This document shows, one piece after another, positions 25,001 to 38,800 of a stretch of 64,000 bases of DNA. Every line of letters starts with the position of its first letter. Position 1 is the first letter of the stretch. Both the position numbers and the translations under genes were made by a program. This DNA comes from Synaphobranchus kaupii (lineage: Eukaryota > Chordata > Actinopteri > Anguilliformes > Synaphobranchidae). The stretch covers positions 100,335,743-100,399,742 of the forward strand of contig CM056377.1 in NCBI GenBank assembly GCA_029718625.1, written 5' to 3'. The notes beneath the pieces were generated by a model, which was not told where the DNA came from, searched no databases, and was given only the letters and a program-made list of their open reading frames with translations.

Positions 25001-28000
25001 CCCATTTAATCCCCACATTGGAATAGATGGAAATGGATAGATGGATATAGTTCGAGATTGCAATGAAATCTCATACTGTTGCTGATGCTTAATACATACC
25101 AGAACAACCCCATATAATGTAGTCTGAAGCAAATTACAGATTTACCTTTACAGTCCCTTTAACTGAAAACTACAGACCTCAGTGTTTTAGTATGCTTAGG
25201 AGTAGTATATATTTACCTTAAGCTATTTACTTTGGGTTGCAGGTTTTGGAATGAATTTGTTGGCTAGAGAAGCAGAATTCTATAAATGACTTAAGGAGGT
25301 ATCCAGTGACCACCCCTCTCTCTCTCACACACACAAACACACACACAAAGAGAAATAGGAAAACCCCCAATGCTCTGCTATAATGCAAGGCTAACCACTT
25401 GTGCTGGGATTTGTCGGGCAGGGGGAGTGGCAATGATTGCACCATTCAGCAAGATGAGGCCGAAAGATTTGGAGAAGCACGTCCTGCGAATGCGAAGATA
25501 TCGTTCACATCCATGGCAAAAAAAAAAAATCTGGCTATTTCCCTTTTTTTTCTTGTTCTGATTTCTGAACAAAAGCAGCATGCTTCCACAAACAGCACCC
25601 AGCTCTACAGGGCGGCAGGGTGTCAGCTCCCCTAATGAGACTGTGGAAAATCTGGAACTTTCTATTCAATTCACAAATGATTATCTCAGGGAAAGTTTCT
25701 ACCCAGAGGTCGCCCTGAATTTTCAGCTTCAGCTCCATGGATGGTACGCCATCGAACACCCTCGCATCTAAAAATTAATTATCTGAATATAACAGCCCTG
25801 CTTCCTCTCTCAGAACAGGCTCACAATGGATATGTGTTATACTATTTTTTGGAGGTAGGCTGACCTTCAGCAGACATCCGCTTTTCCTCAGACATTTATT
25901 CTTTTTTGGGACCGAAAAAATCCACCCAGGCGGGATTTCTAATTACTGACAAATGCCCAGTTAGGCTTCACTCGTTCCATAAACTGTACATAAACAAATG
26001 GCTTAGTATCTATGTTCATGACGCCCGCCCACCCATGTTCTTATCTTAAATCCAATATGGCCACCCTATTTTTGGGGGAAATAACATCCTGAATACATGG
26101 ATACATTGTGCCGTACAAAGTCCCACCCGTTATCTGCACAGACCCGACCACGGTGCTCAGGCTTGCAAAGTGCAGAGAGAGAGAGAGAGAGTGAAACACC
26201 CGGTCAGACAATCTGCTCCGCATGTCGAAAGGCACCATGCCCAGCGAGGGGGGGGAAAATAAACAGAAATTAGTTTAATGAGCTTTGAGCAGCATGGGAA
26301 GGCTGTGGGAGGAGCGCTCTGACGTGCCACTGCGGAGAATGAAGAGGGCCATTTGCAACGCACGGCCTAATGCAATTCAGTTACCTGCAATGTCTTTCTA
26401 ATCACTGGGATTGTTAAATCAATTCTAAAGACAGGGGAGGACATCCTCTTTTCCATACACGCATATCCATAGGATGCAAAACAGCTAGAGGGTAATTAGT
26501 AATGACTGGTGATAAATGTCTCTCCTATAAATGGCGAATGAAGCACTCTTAAAGAGGGGGGCCACGAGAATTATACCAGTTCCAGTCGGTTTATTTTCCC
26601 TGCTCAAACAGCAGACAGATAATACATGTAAGCAATGGCAGTATCTGCAGACAGCCCATGCAGGTAATGGAATTTTAATGGAATATCTAGAACATAGATG
26701 AGTTCTAGAACCTTCAGCCAGTGGGAATCTCTAAGACCATTTTATTATTCATTGCAGCTGCTTCGAGGATTGTTTCTTTTAATTAATTTATTAAAATGTG
26801 AATTGTTTCTCAATTGCTGCGGTTTCCCCCATTCAGAATTCTTCTTCTCATACAAGCATTCCTTTTTTGCAGTTAAAAAAACATGGGTGTTTTAGGGTCT
26901 GTTGAGCTATGCATGGATGTTGTGTTGTTTTTGCACTGAATTCCTATGTCTTGTCAACCAACAGTACCGTCACCTTTTGTGCAGTCACAATTTCTGGCAT
27001 GAAACTGCATAATATGTTCAGAGAATGTATGAGTTAAAAGATATTGCATCTACCGTCATCAACAGAAACATACATACTGAGGACAGGGCATGTTTATGTA
27101 CACTAAAGCTGATGTAAAAAAGGTACACTGGCTTAGAGTAAGATACAGGAGTCTCCTGCCAATCTCCTGTGCTGGGAATCTGCTCTTAATACGGCTCACT
27201 GACACTGTAAAACTGTCCTCTGTGATGACATTTTTGAACAACTTTAATGATTCCTTTAGACGGCTTCACATTTGATTGTGCTCAATGTAAAAAGTTATAT
27301 CATTTGTAATAACACTTAAATTGTCAGTGCGGATACAGACAAAGCACCGAATTACACAAGAACAGCACTACACAATCTCCACTGTCTGCATGTGGGATAA
27401 AATAGTGCACAATGAATCAAGTTTACTGCAGACAACCTTTCTCTTAAGGAGAAGACTCATATACGTCTCCGGTCCAGTGTGATTTGATAACATCATCAAT
27501 TCAGCTGTCATTTCTTATTGTGAGAAGGGATCGCCTGTGTATTGGCGCTACTGGAGAAGAATGGGATACGCCAGAGAGCTTCATTAAATCTGCATCACGT
27601 CGGCATCACAAAGCAAACTGCGGGATATTTATGGAAGCATCACGGCTTCAAAGCAAATAAGTGACTGCATAAATAATAACTTCCATCTTGCTGCACGTAG
27701 CGTGCAATCACATTACGGGTGCACTGAATGTCACTCCTCATCAACCACGGGGAGAGGAGGCTGATTACATGCTGTTCAAATGCATGGCTTCGATTTTCAC
27801 ATAAGTAATAAGAACTCGCACTATCACAGAGGAGGCAATCGATGGGGTTTTCATGCCGATTAATTCAAAAGCGTAACCAAATCTCGCTTACGCCCTCTTG
27901 ACAACGTCTATACCGGAGAAATAGTGTTCCAAACTGCACGGTTGCCTCTGGCCTAAGCTGAGTGTAATGAGTTTAATGGTTAACTTAAGAACCAGCCTTA

Positions 28001-29771
28001 ACTGCCTGCCCAATGACCTTGTGGGAATAAGACACAATACCTGTGACTCACAAGGACCTGACAAGGAAAGCTTCCCCCTCAAAAAGATGGTAAATATTTG
28101 GCTGAACACTGAGCGCTGTGTAAATGCAGCAAAACAAAGCCGCTTCATTCATTTGAGCCTGCGAGAGAGCAAAGTTATGGGGCGTCAGAGGATGCCTTAC
28201 CCACTGCTTTGCAGGCCTGGGTTACTGGGTCCATCTCGTAGCCTTCGTAACACTCGCACTTGTAGTCGCCTTTGTAGTTGATGCAGATTTGACTGCAGGC
28301 GTCCGGATTCTCACATTCGTCTATGTCTGCAGAGGGACATTGGAAACCCATCAATAACGGCGCGATGATCCCAATAGCAAAGCGAGCGGGGTATGCGGAT
28401 GTGAAGTGTAGATGACGTGCGACCCGGGCCACCGCTTTTGTTTGAGCGGCTCGGGGAACCTGGAAAAGGAACGAGCGTCGGCAGAATGACAATTACCTCC
28501 GCACGTCTTCTTGTCCAGCAGCTTGTACCCCGAGGGGCATTCGCATTCATAGCCAATCCGCTTGTCGCTGCATATGTGGGAGCAGCCGCCATTGTTGTCC
28601 GCGCATTCGTTCAGGCCTGGGNNNNNNNNNNNNNNNNNNNNNNNNNNNNNNNNNNNNNNNNNNNNNNNNNNNNNNNNNNNNNNNNNNNNNNNNNNNNNNN
28701 NNNNNNNNNNNNNNNNNNNNNNNNNNNNNNNNNNNNNNNNNNNNNNNNNNNNNNNNNNNNNNNNNNNNNNNNNNNNNNNNNNNNNNNNNNNNNNNNNNNN
28801 NNNNNNNNNNNNNNNNNNNNNNNNNNNNNNNNNNNNNNNNNNNNNNNNNNNNNNNNNNNNNNNNNNNNNNNNNNNNNNNNNNNNNNNNNNNNNNNNNNNN
28901 NNNNNNNNNNNNNNNNNNNNNNNNNNNNNNNNNNNNNNNNNNNNNNNNNNNNNNNNNNNNNNNNNNNNNNNNNNNNNNNNNNNNNNNNNNNNNNNNNNNN
29001 NNNNNNNNNNNNNNNNNNNNNNNNNNNNNNNNNNNNNNNNNNNNNNNNNNNNNNNNNNNNNNNNNNNNNNNNNNNNNNNNNNNNNNNNNNNNNNNNNNNN
29101 NNNNNNNNNNNNNNNNNNNNNAGGTCCACAAACAATTACAATGGAAGATTCTCATGAAAGAGAAATAAAATGCATTTCATGTTCTAAGCTGCAGGATGCT
29201 TTTTCAATATTCTCTGAGCAGGCAATGCTGGAAATTAACCACGTTGCATTTGCCTGGTGTGCCAAAAACCTATTAATGAATTATCTATGGATGCACTTAA
29301 AAAATTAAATCTTTTTACATTACTTAAGGGCTGTACACCACATATTCAGCACTTATTAATCTTTATAAGGCCCAGGGATCCAGACCAATGTAGATCCTGT
29401 CATTACTTAGTTTCTGACACCGTTTTAGAATGTGTGCAGAGGCACAAAAATGACAAATTAGGCAAGGGTTGGGAAGCTACTGCAATAGCAAAAAGTTTTT
29501 TTTTTAAACAACAACAGCCTGGAGAAAGAAAGTCTGTCCCTAAACCTATTACACTTCCACAGCCCCAATGTGACAGGCTTATAAATGAGCCATTCTGAGG
29601 CAGCCTCTTTTCACAAGCACAGCACAGCCCCTGCAGTCCGAAATGCAGTTCCTGTTTATTTCAGGGGGGATGCTCTCCGCCACCCTTGATCCACTGTCAA
29701 ATAATGTGGAGTCTGAAGTTACAAGCATGACTGCGGTGGGTCACACGGTTTACAGAATCTGCATAAGGCCT

Positions 29772-29807
<36 letters not shown>

Positions 29808-32800
29808 AGTCCCCAATATTCTTCCCCACAATTTCTGATTGAATCCCCACTTACAGTGGCTGAAACTCCTGGCGCCTGACATATATCCTAAACAAAGTGT
29901 CTCTTGAAGTTGGTTAGATCATCGAGGAAGTAGGAACTGTTCCTTATGTATTGTAGATCTGCTGTATGTCAGGTACCAGGAGTTTGTCACGGTAAATGGA
30001 GATTCAATGGGTTTGAGGTGTATTAAAAGACTGGTTTGTCTGCTCTTATTGGGCTAATTCGCTCTAATTGGCTGAAGTAGGTTACACCCAGAAGATAATC
30101 TGGGGAGGTTATGTCTGGTTGAAGACACAGTGGATGTCTATACTTAGAGACACAAATTCAACTGGCCCACCTGTCCTGTATATGCCTGAGGCAATCTGGA
30201 GGAATTTCAACAGCAAATCGCCTAGGTATGACAGTACTTCTTCCCTAAGCCCAAGTAAGTAATTCAAGCAAAACAGTTATGTGTACATTTTCATAGACAG
30301 ACTGAACTAGTGGTGCTTTTACCTAAAGCACCACTAGGAAATTTGAGTGGAACCCCAGCAATAAGATGAAAGGAAAAATGAAAGAAAAGTTTGCTCTCAC
30401 TATTAGTGATGAAACTACTATTTCTTTTATTATTGTTTTCTATTTAGTACTGCAATGTGAAAAGCACGTGCTTTGCAATGTGCCAGCCTAACCAAGTGGT
30501 TAATATGTTTAGTTTAAATAAAACTAAATGCATGATTTATATTCTGACATCATCGAACATAATTGCTTCAATTAGAAGTCAGTCTTTTTTTATCTAGCAC
30601 ATATTTCAAGTCATGATTCTACAAAGGCAGAAGTAGCAATTACTATCATATCCAATCATATACGCCATAGTTCATATGATGTCTTTGAATATAAATCAAA
30701 GTGAAATTTGAATGAACAGTATAAAACAACATTCAGTTGAATTTTCCAGCCTAATAATTGATGCAATTATTGTAATGAGTATGCAGTCAAGCAACTGTTG
30801 GAAAACATGCAGTTATATATGCATTATACATAATAATTAAGGGAACACGATCATGCTGAAAATACACTCTTACCTGCATTGCTTTATGCTGGATAGGCCT
30901 GATATATTACTATGGTCTCTCCGAAACAGGAACAAGAAAAATCACTAGCAACTGGTTTTTTTTCCTACATTATACTTTGGACAACACGTGCTCAAATCAC
31001 TCATATATTTACTAAATCTCAGGAAAGGAGGGTGAGTGTAGGCAGTATCACAAAAAGGACAAGCTCTAAGGATGTTCTAGAAACAGCAGAACTTGAGGGT
31101 CAGGCTCAATGATACGAAAGGCAAAGCTCTGTATTGGGGTTCATTATAATCTAACACAAACAGCAAAGATAGGTCACCAGTGTTGTGCATCATCTGACCA
31201 ATCCAAGATGCGGCCATCTCGGACCTCCCTCTAACCAGAATAATCCATCTCATTCAAAACCTTCACCGCCCTGCATTGTAAGCTAATTGCGTCTGGCTGC
31301 ACCACTGAGCCGGTTTTTAAGCTCATCACAGCTGCCGATGCCGACCATTTTGGTTAGGTGCCTTCTGGAAAGAACAGTTGCACGATGCTCATCTTTCCCT
31401 TTGAGGATACCCACTGAATAAACAGACACAGGAGGCAATCAGAATGGATTAAACACTGGTCCATCTCAGCTGATATATGTGTACTGGATGTGATCTATTG
31501 CAGTTAAAGGCTTTTTTCAGTCTTTTTTTGTGTGATATGCTTTTAAAATACAACTAGATGGATTGTCCCTGTATGCTGAAAGGCATGTTCTTGACAGGAG
31601 CTGTGCCTCTCAGTTCAGGCAGTGAGTTAAATGCACCATTGGGAAAAGCAGAAAATAAAATCTATGAACTCGCCTTTGGCTACACATAGAGGACAACAGA
31701 ACTGTGGACTCCAATTACCCTAAAATAAACACAAAACACTTAATATAAAAAAATGGAAAACACAATGGTATACACCACATAGGGGCCTATCTTACACCCG
31801 GCGCAAAGCGGCGCTAACCCAAACGCAAGTGTCTTTGCTATCTTACACCTGGCGCTAGGTTCATTATAACGCCTAACGCTTACGTCCTTTAACTAGCATG
31901 TATTCTTGCGCCCGTTGCAAGTGACCTGGGCGTGTTGGTCTTAAGATGAGGAGTGGCCAGGATTCTTTTTGGCGTATTGCTATCTTGAGCCAGCAGAAAG
32001 CGCTTGCGCTAGAACCACCACAAACCTGGTCTAAAGTCATGTCGCAGTTGTTTAAATGTTATTTCAATGGCACATATAAGTGCATCTACATAGGCGTGTG
32101 CACAACGCGCGTACCCTCCTGTCTGTTACACACAGGGGCGCGCACAAGCATGACTAAAATATCAAGATTACAATGTGAAATATTATTGTGTAGGCTATAT
32201 CAAAAAATGCATAATAATAAAAGGGTACATAGGTCCACATAGCTTACCTTTCCCTCAGCGAAGGGGAATGCCTTAAATTGCTTTCAGCCCACTCCATCAA
32301 CATCCAGGCGATGTGCGATCGTACGGGACAATGGCTTTCCATTAAAAAGGAGCTGATAACACCTATATCAAGCCGAATGCATGAATTGTCATTTACACCT
32401 AATGCGTGAATTGTCATTCAATGGAAAACTCGCGCACGGCAATAGACGGACATTTGAGTTCTGAAAATGCGCTTCAGATGTCATTACAATACAGCTGTTT
32501 ATCTAGGAGTACAGCCTGTAAGTAAATAGAATGGTTATTGACTGAAAAAAGTTCAAAACCTTGTCCAGTGAATATTGCATTTATTGCCTAGGCTACAGCG
32601 GATTCGCTGTGCATAAGGTTTTTTTCGATAGCCTATGTTTAAAAAACGGAGATAAATGTCACCATGTTAACTAAATTGTAACCTTAGCTATTCTTCGTCC
32701 TTCATATTTTTTAAATTACAGTGACCAGGTTTCCATACTCTCAGCTTATTAAAACCCAGCTGATTTCACCTGTTATTCCATAACTGAACAAAATGATTTT

Positions 32801-35800
32801 AAAGAGAACTAAGCACGTTGTTTGCAGCACGTTACACAATTAATTCACAATTAATTTTAATGCCATTCTCTGCATGTGCGCTGCATGTTCTCTGTTTCCC
32901 CTGCTGTAAGTCGCACGTTTCACAGTCTTCCTGGGAAAGTGGATTGTTTTTAAAGCATTACGCTACGAGTAAAACAGGTTGGTCACATTTCCATAAACAG
33001 GACATTATTAAACAAGGGGAAATATGCGTGAACATATGGGTTGCCAACCGGACAGCTTTATTGTATTTAGGCAAAATAACGGTATCTATGTTATTAATCA
33101 ATATTACTATGCAGGTAGCCTAATGAACTTCGGATGAAGCTTGAACTTCGAGAACTCCGTGAGAACAGCCTCATGGAATTGATGTTTGACACTTTGCATA
33201 ATCAAATGAAATTCGCTGAACAAGCAGGCTAATTTGGCGTTTTCTAAGGTGAGACTGAAGCCATTGATAGCTTATTCTCAGCTGTTGCAGGTCCTTTTAA
33301 CAAAATTTAACCGCATATATTTTGTAAAATAACAGCCCTGTCGGGAATTACCGGGAACTCATAGGCTAATGGTTAGTCCGAATAATATTGATCATAGCCT
33401 ACTCCATTTAGCCTATTCCTTGATCGCACTAAACATGCACGAGCATGTATGTTTCGCCATCATATAAGCAATCCGCCAAGGTGGAAAAGCAGGTTTTTAA
33501 AGGGAATGGGATATGACATTTTGATTGGTTTATTGCATGTCACACCCAAGACACACCTATAATTAATGAAGAGACTAGGTTCAGCCCATTTGGACATTGC
33601 GTCGTGCTTAGTGCCAAAAAAAACACGCCGTTAAAATAGCAAAAGTGGACTTGGACACGCCCTTAATGGACTTTACACCATAGTATAGTATAGTATTGAC
33701 AGGGTTAACTATTATGAGGGACCAAAAATTGGGTTGACCCAGAATATCCGTTCCCATTTCAGTCAGGTATGAGCAGACATAGCCTGAGGCCATCTCCCCA
33801 GATTTACTTCAACAATTTTTGCTGGTCATTATCAAACTGCTAGCAACCACTGCCATACATGTGCATAGACACACTCACATAGTTCACATAGTTCACAGAC
33901 ACAGTATGCATTTCAGACAAAGGCTTATTGACAAATTCAGGAACAGTGAACCATGTAGCCTACTGCAATAGAGAAGAAATCAATCCTCACAAATTCCTAG
34001 TTGAGTTAATAGGTACCAGTTTTTCTTTAATACAGCATAGAGTGACCATCCAATTTAAAAACAAAGGTCTTAATTCCTAGAAAAGATTTTGCATGAGACA
34101 AGGGGTCTGAGACAGAGAGAGATACCTGAGATTCGCTCCTTGCAATTAGTTATGGGTCTTAATACTACAACTCTTGCTCAATACTGCAATACCACTATCT
34201 CACAATGCGTCCAATTTAGAAACAGATGGTAGCATGGTTAATAAAGTCCTGGCAGTCGATTGTCAGTTCATTCCACAAAAAGGATATGCATAGAAATCCA
34301 CTTTAGAAAAATCCAGACAACCAGCACCTGACAAATTGCTCTCAAAATTGGTTGCAATTGTCTTCAAAACCAATAAATGAACCTTTTTTTTATTTATTTT
34401 TTTAAAGTTAACAACTGACTTCCTGGGAGCAGGCTGTATAAACTGCATCAGATGGAGAAGATTGCGTTTCATGGTGTTTCTTGAGCTCAGCTGTGAGAAA
34501 AGAAACGGATGCTGAAGCTAACGTTTGGAAATAACTCGTCCAGGAATAGCCCATTTGTGACGATAAATGATGCGCCAGCAAAAGAGCACTACTCTATTCA
34601 AATGATATTTTAGTTCATCCGGCCCAACCATATTCCACGTCATGTTTGATGATCCGCCTCTCTCCCGTACAACTACAGTGGCCTCTAATTCCCCTCACAA
34701 TCCCAAGTGCTCGGCCCCAGGAGCGCAAACGTATAAGTGAGAGCACATTATCACAGATTAAGGTTGTAAACTTTCAGAGGGCTTTTTAATGTTAATCAGA
34801 GTCTCTGCAGGTGGATTTGGCATGTATAATTCAGCATATGGATACACCTATTAGCAAATGTGATTAAAGTTCAATTCAGCAGCCATTCAGTCTGGGGGGA
34901 GGGGGGGGGGGGGGGGGGGTCAGGAAGGTAGACAGGAGGAGTACAGGGAGTTTTTTGGTGGTTGCCTGAACAGGAAGTGAGCTGAGGCAACACTCCATGG
35001 AGGGGCACACACTTCAGCGACGGGATGTATTATTTTTTGTATTTTTTGTATTGTATTGTAATAATAATAATAATAATGCATGGCATTTATATAGCGCCTT
35101 TCTAGATACTCAAAGCGCTTTACAATGATGAGGGGGAAACTCGCCTCTACCACCACCAATGTGTAGCACCCACCTGGGTGATGCAACAGCAGCCATTTTG
35201 CGCCAGTATGCTCACCAGACATCAGCTGAGGTGGAGAGGGAGAGAATAATATTTTTTTTTTTTTGTATTGTATTGTATTGTATTCACAAGCCTCCCTTGC
35301 CAGGCTTTTCGGAGGCCAATCCATGTTTAATATGCAGGGTGACAATGGGGGCTGGTTCTTGGGAAGGAAATTGTGTGCGTTCCCTTGAATATATTAAAAT
35401 GACCCCCACCCTCTGTAATTTGTGCCTTGTTGCGAAGGCACGGGCAGACAGCGAGGACAAGCTCTGCCGTGTGGAGTGTGTGTGCGTGCGTATGCGTGTG
35501 CGGACAGATGAAGAGGACCCGCTTGAGTCCACTTCTCAGCCCAGCGTGAGGCTGTGTGTTTGAAGTGTCACACTTCCTCTCTCTGGGAAAAACACATGCA
35601 TTCACTCTTTCATGAAGGCAAGCGGAGGAACAAGTGTTTTTATTTTACTGTTTAACACGTACTGCATATAATATACATGAGTTTCGTTTTCTTTCAGATG
35701 TCTAGTTTCCCTTTGGTTACTGTTTCACAGAGCCCATGTAGAAAAGGATAATACTTATACTAATATGTTGACGTAGATGTTTCATCAAATTTCGCCGTGC

Positions 35801-38800
35801 ATTTTATAATAAAAAAATACATTAACTATAATTGCTTATGTATTCTCTAATATATACAAACATTAATATTAATATTGTCTTAAGGCATTCTGACTTCAAA
35901 TGAAAGACGGAGTCAGCCTGGAGTTCTTTAAATATGTATTCAATAGAAGGAAGGAGAAGGAGGAACCTGATATGCAATTAACCATTAATTAACCATTCAT
36001 TTCTCAGATGAAACTATTTGAGCCTTTGTCTTTTTCCTGCGAATAATTAGAACTATGTAGCACAGATAATTGAATAGCCCTTTAAAGAAGTGGAGAGAAG
36101 TAAATACTCTTCAGAGCTCAGTGTAATATTGATGTAATATACACTGCCTGGCCAAAAAAAAAGTTGCATTCTAATATTTCGTTGGACCGCCTTTAGCTTT
36201 GATTATGGCGTGCATTAGTCGTGGCATTGTTTCGACAACCTTATGCAACATCGCAACATTTATTTCCGTCCAGAGTTTGATTCATTTTTGGCCGAGATCT
36301 TGTATTGACGACGGGAGAGTCGAACCACTCCGTAAAGTCTTCTCCAGCACATCCCAAAGACTTTCAATGGGGTTAAGGTCAGGACTCTGGTGGCCAATTC
36401 ATGTGTGAAAATGATTCCTCATGCTCCCTGAACCACTCTTTCATCAAAGCCCGATGAATCTTGGCATTGTCGTCCTGGAATATGTCCATTGATGGAATAA
36501 CCTGGTCATTCAGTGCATTTAGGTCTCAGCATTTTATTGCTGCATAACGTTGCTGAGCCTAGACCTGACCAATTGAAGCAACCCCAGATCATAACACTGC
36601 CTCCAGAGGCTTGTACAGTGGGCACTATGCATGACGGGTGCAACGGCGACTTTTTTTTTGGCCAGGCAGTGTATATGGTTCTTGTTTCCCGGTTCAGTTC
36701 AGCAACAGAATGGTTCAAAAGTGTAAGGCTCCTCCTCAATTAAGTAAACCAGTTCTATAAATGTACTGTATCTAATGTTTACTTTCTCAATAAAATAAAA
36801 AAATAGAAAAAGGTGGTTTCAATAATTAAAACAAAGAAGCAAAAAAAGAAAAAGGTTCTCAGCGCACAGACTTAGTTTGATTGATCAAATGAGACAAAAA
36901 AAATAAACTGTGCTTATTAATATTATTTTTACAGACAAATTAACATTGTTGATATAGTATTATGTTTCTGCCCACAAATGTCAAACACACGCCTACAAGC
37001 ACCTGGACCATAAGGCCTATCTGAGAGCCTGTGCATTTCTGAACCCTACAGTACCTCAATGACTGATGAAACACTTGATCCTGTGGTCTGCAGACTGCAT
37101 TGATTATGATGTGTTATTTTTTTCAGAGCTGATGAAGGATTAAAATGAGGTAATTCAGGCTAACAGGGAGAGCATGAGGGCACAGCAGAATGTCTTCTGG
37201 GAGGTTCTACATATATTGAGTTAATGAATTTTCAGTAGGAGAAATAAAATTTTAAAAAAGAAATCACAAAAGGGAACAGGAAATAATAGCCCAGTGAGGC
37301 TGAGAGTAAGAAATACAACCTTTAGTTGTATACACAACCAAAACCGTGCGAGACATTCATAATTAAAGCGACATTACAAATGAAGCAGTGTGGGCTTTGA
37401 GAGGGGGCTGGTGGTAGTGCTGAGATTGACTGGGGATGCAGGAGAGAGAGACATTAAAAGTAAAGGGGAGAGGTATAACAGATTAGATCTGGTTTTAGTA
37501 TGTGCAGTAAGGCCCCTGCAGCACTTATCACATAGAAGTGAGCCAGGCCTTTCCCTTGTATCACAGACACTGGCTCCAGGACAACCATGCAGTTGCGAAA
37601 TCAACAGAAGGGCCATGTACCGTTGAGCGCCTTTGAGGTCAGAGGCAGGCACTGAAACCTGCACCGCTAGGCGGAATAGTGTAAAGATAGTACAAGTGAA
37701 AAAAAGCGGGAGGAATTCTTAGCTTTCTCCAAGGCGCTGTGGATCGCAGCGATGTTTATTATGAATCTGTAGCCGCGGAGCTCCCGTGAAAGGGGCAAAT
37801 GTATGATGCATAATATCTGCTTATCAGGGGAACGTGGGGGGAAATCAATAGAGGTTTGGGTCACAGAAAGAGGAAATCAATACTGTATTTTATGATTGCG
37901 ATAGTGAATGCGGAAACGCGCCGCAGGCTGTCAGCCCTGAGTGTTCCTTTGGCCTATCGCTATGATGAAAGAACGCGCCGTCTCGCAGCCATGTCAGAGA
38001 TGGAATTATTACTACAAACAGACACATGTTTCCGAGGCTTTCAAAGTGTCAGCGCTGCCCTACCTCTGTCTCAGTGCCTGGAAAATTGATCAAGGTGATG
38101 TCACCGCAGGAGACAGCGCCTTTGAAGATGCGACACGAGATACGCCCACAAAGACAAAGACGGGTCTATTTGGCGGGTGGCGCACCTCGCAAAAGAAATG
38201 CCTCACCTTCTTCTTTGTATCATGCCTCAGTGCATACAGGAGTACCCCATCCGCAAACCAGATGGGAGGCAGACAGGGGTAACCCTCTCTGCGGCGCAAA
38301 CAGGGCCTCTTGGCCTGACGGCAGTTACACCTACCCGCGGCGCACGCCTCCTCGTCTTCTCCGTTCTCGCAGTCCCTCTCGCCGTCGCATCGCCACGACA
38401 ACGAGACGCACTTGCCGGCGTGGCCTCCGCAGTCAAACTTCTCGGGCGGGCACGTCTGTCGACCTGGAGCAGAGGAGGGGGGGGACACACTTCAGTGACC
38501 GCCATCGGGCCAAACGCCACCTGTGGATATCATATCGACTTTCCAGTCAACTCCAACCTGAAACGTGCACGCCGGACATTTTCCCTGCGAAAAACGTTTA
38601 TCAGCTCAGGCCGCTTTTCTTATTTCCCTGCCTATAAGTTTCTTCAATGAAAGTGGTGTATAATACATCAAATGCAGACTTTACACCCATTCCACGCACA
38701 CACACACACGTCACTCCCATCCCCCCCTCACAATCCATTCGAGTTTGAGATGTGGGAACAGATCCTAGATTACAATGCATTTGATGTGAAATGCAGCCCC

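Larger units (their letters stand above)
13837..28200 (-). other. 14.4-kb lrp8 intron rich in mobile elements
   Basis: This intron between EGF-B and the propeller contains an L2-like LINE 3' part (15553-16306), (AC)n at 16898-16952, a Tc1-like MITE (17260-17945), the composite inverted-repeat element (18390-24527) and a diverged repeat relative (about 25900-26050). The stretch 14450-15380 has an open frame of 167 codons (14868-15371, plus) that I cannot relate to any family. From 26.1 to 28.2 kb I see no repeats, only unique-looking AT-rich DNA. Confidence 0.6.
28617..38334 (-). other. lrp8 intron(s) between LA3 and EGF-A, with gap
   Basis: Apart from the N gap, this 9.7-kb stretch holds (GT)n at 29775-29805, a Harbinger/hAT-like non-autonomous element (about 31783-33690), a G-run, a fish interspersed repeat (35058-35250) and a Tc1-like remnant (36140-36673). 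I searched it for LDL-A signatures (C.CDG..DC.DGSDE on the minus strand) and found none. Confidence 0.6.

Noticed and set aside
28417..29308. Several 170-250-codon open frames across the gap
   Set aside because: They run through 500 undetermined bases, so their length has no meaning.
29122..38334. Possible hidden LDL-A exons in the determined part of this intron
   Set aside because: Scanning for the C.CDG..DC.DGSDE pattern on the minus strand found none outside 38335-38463.
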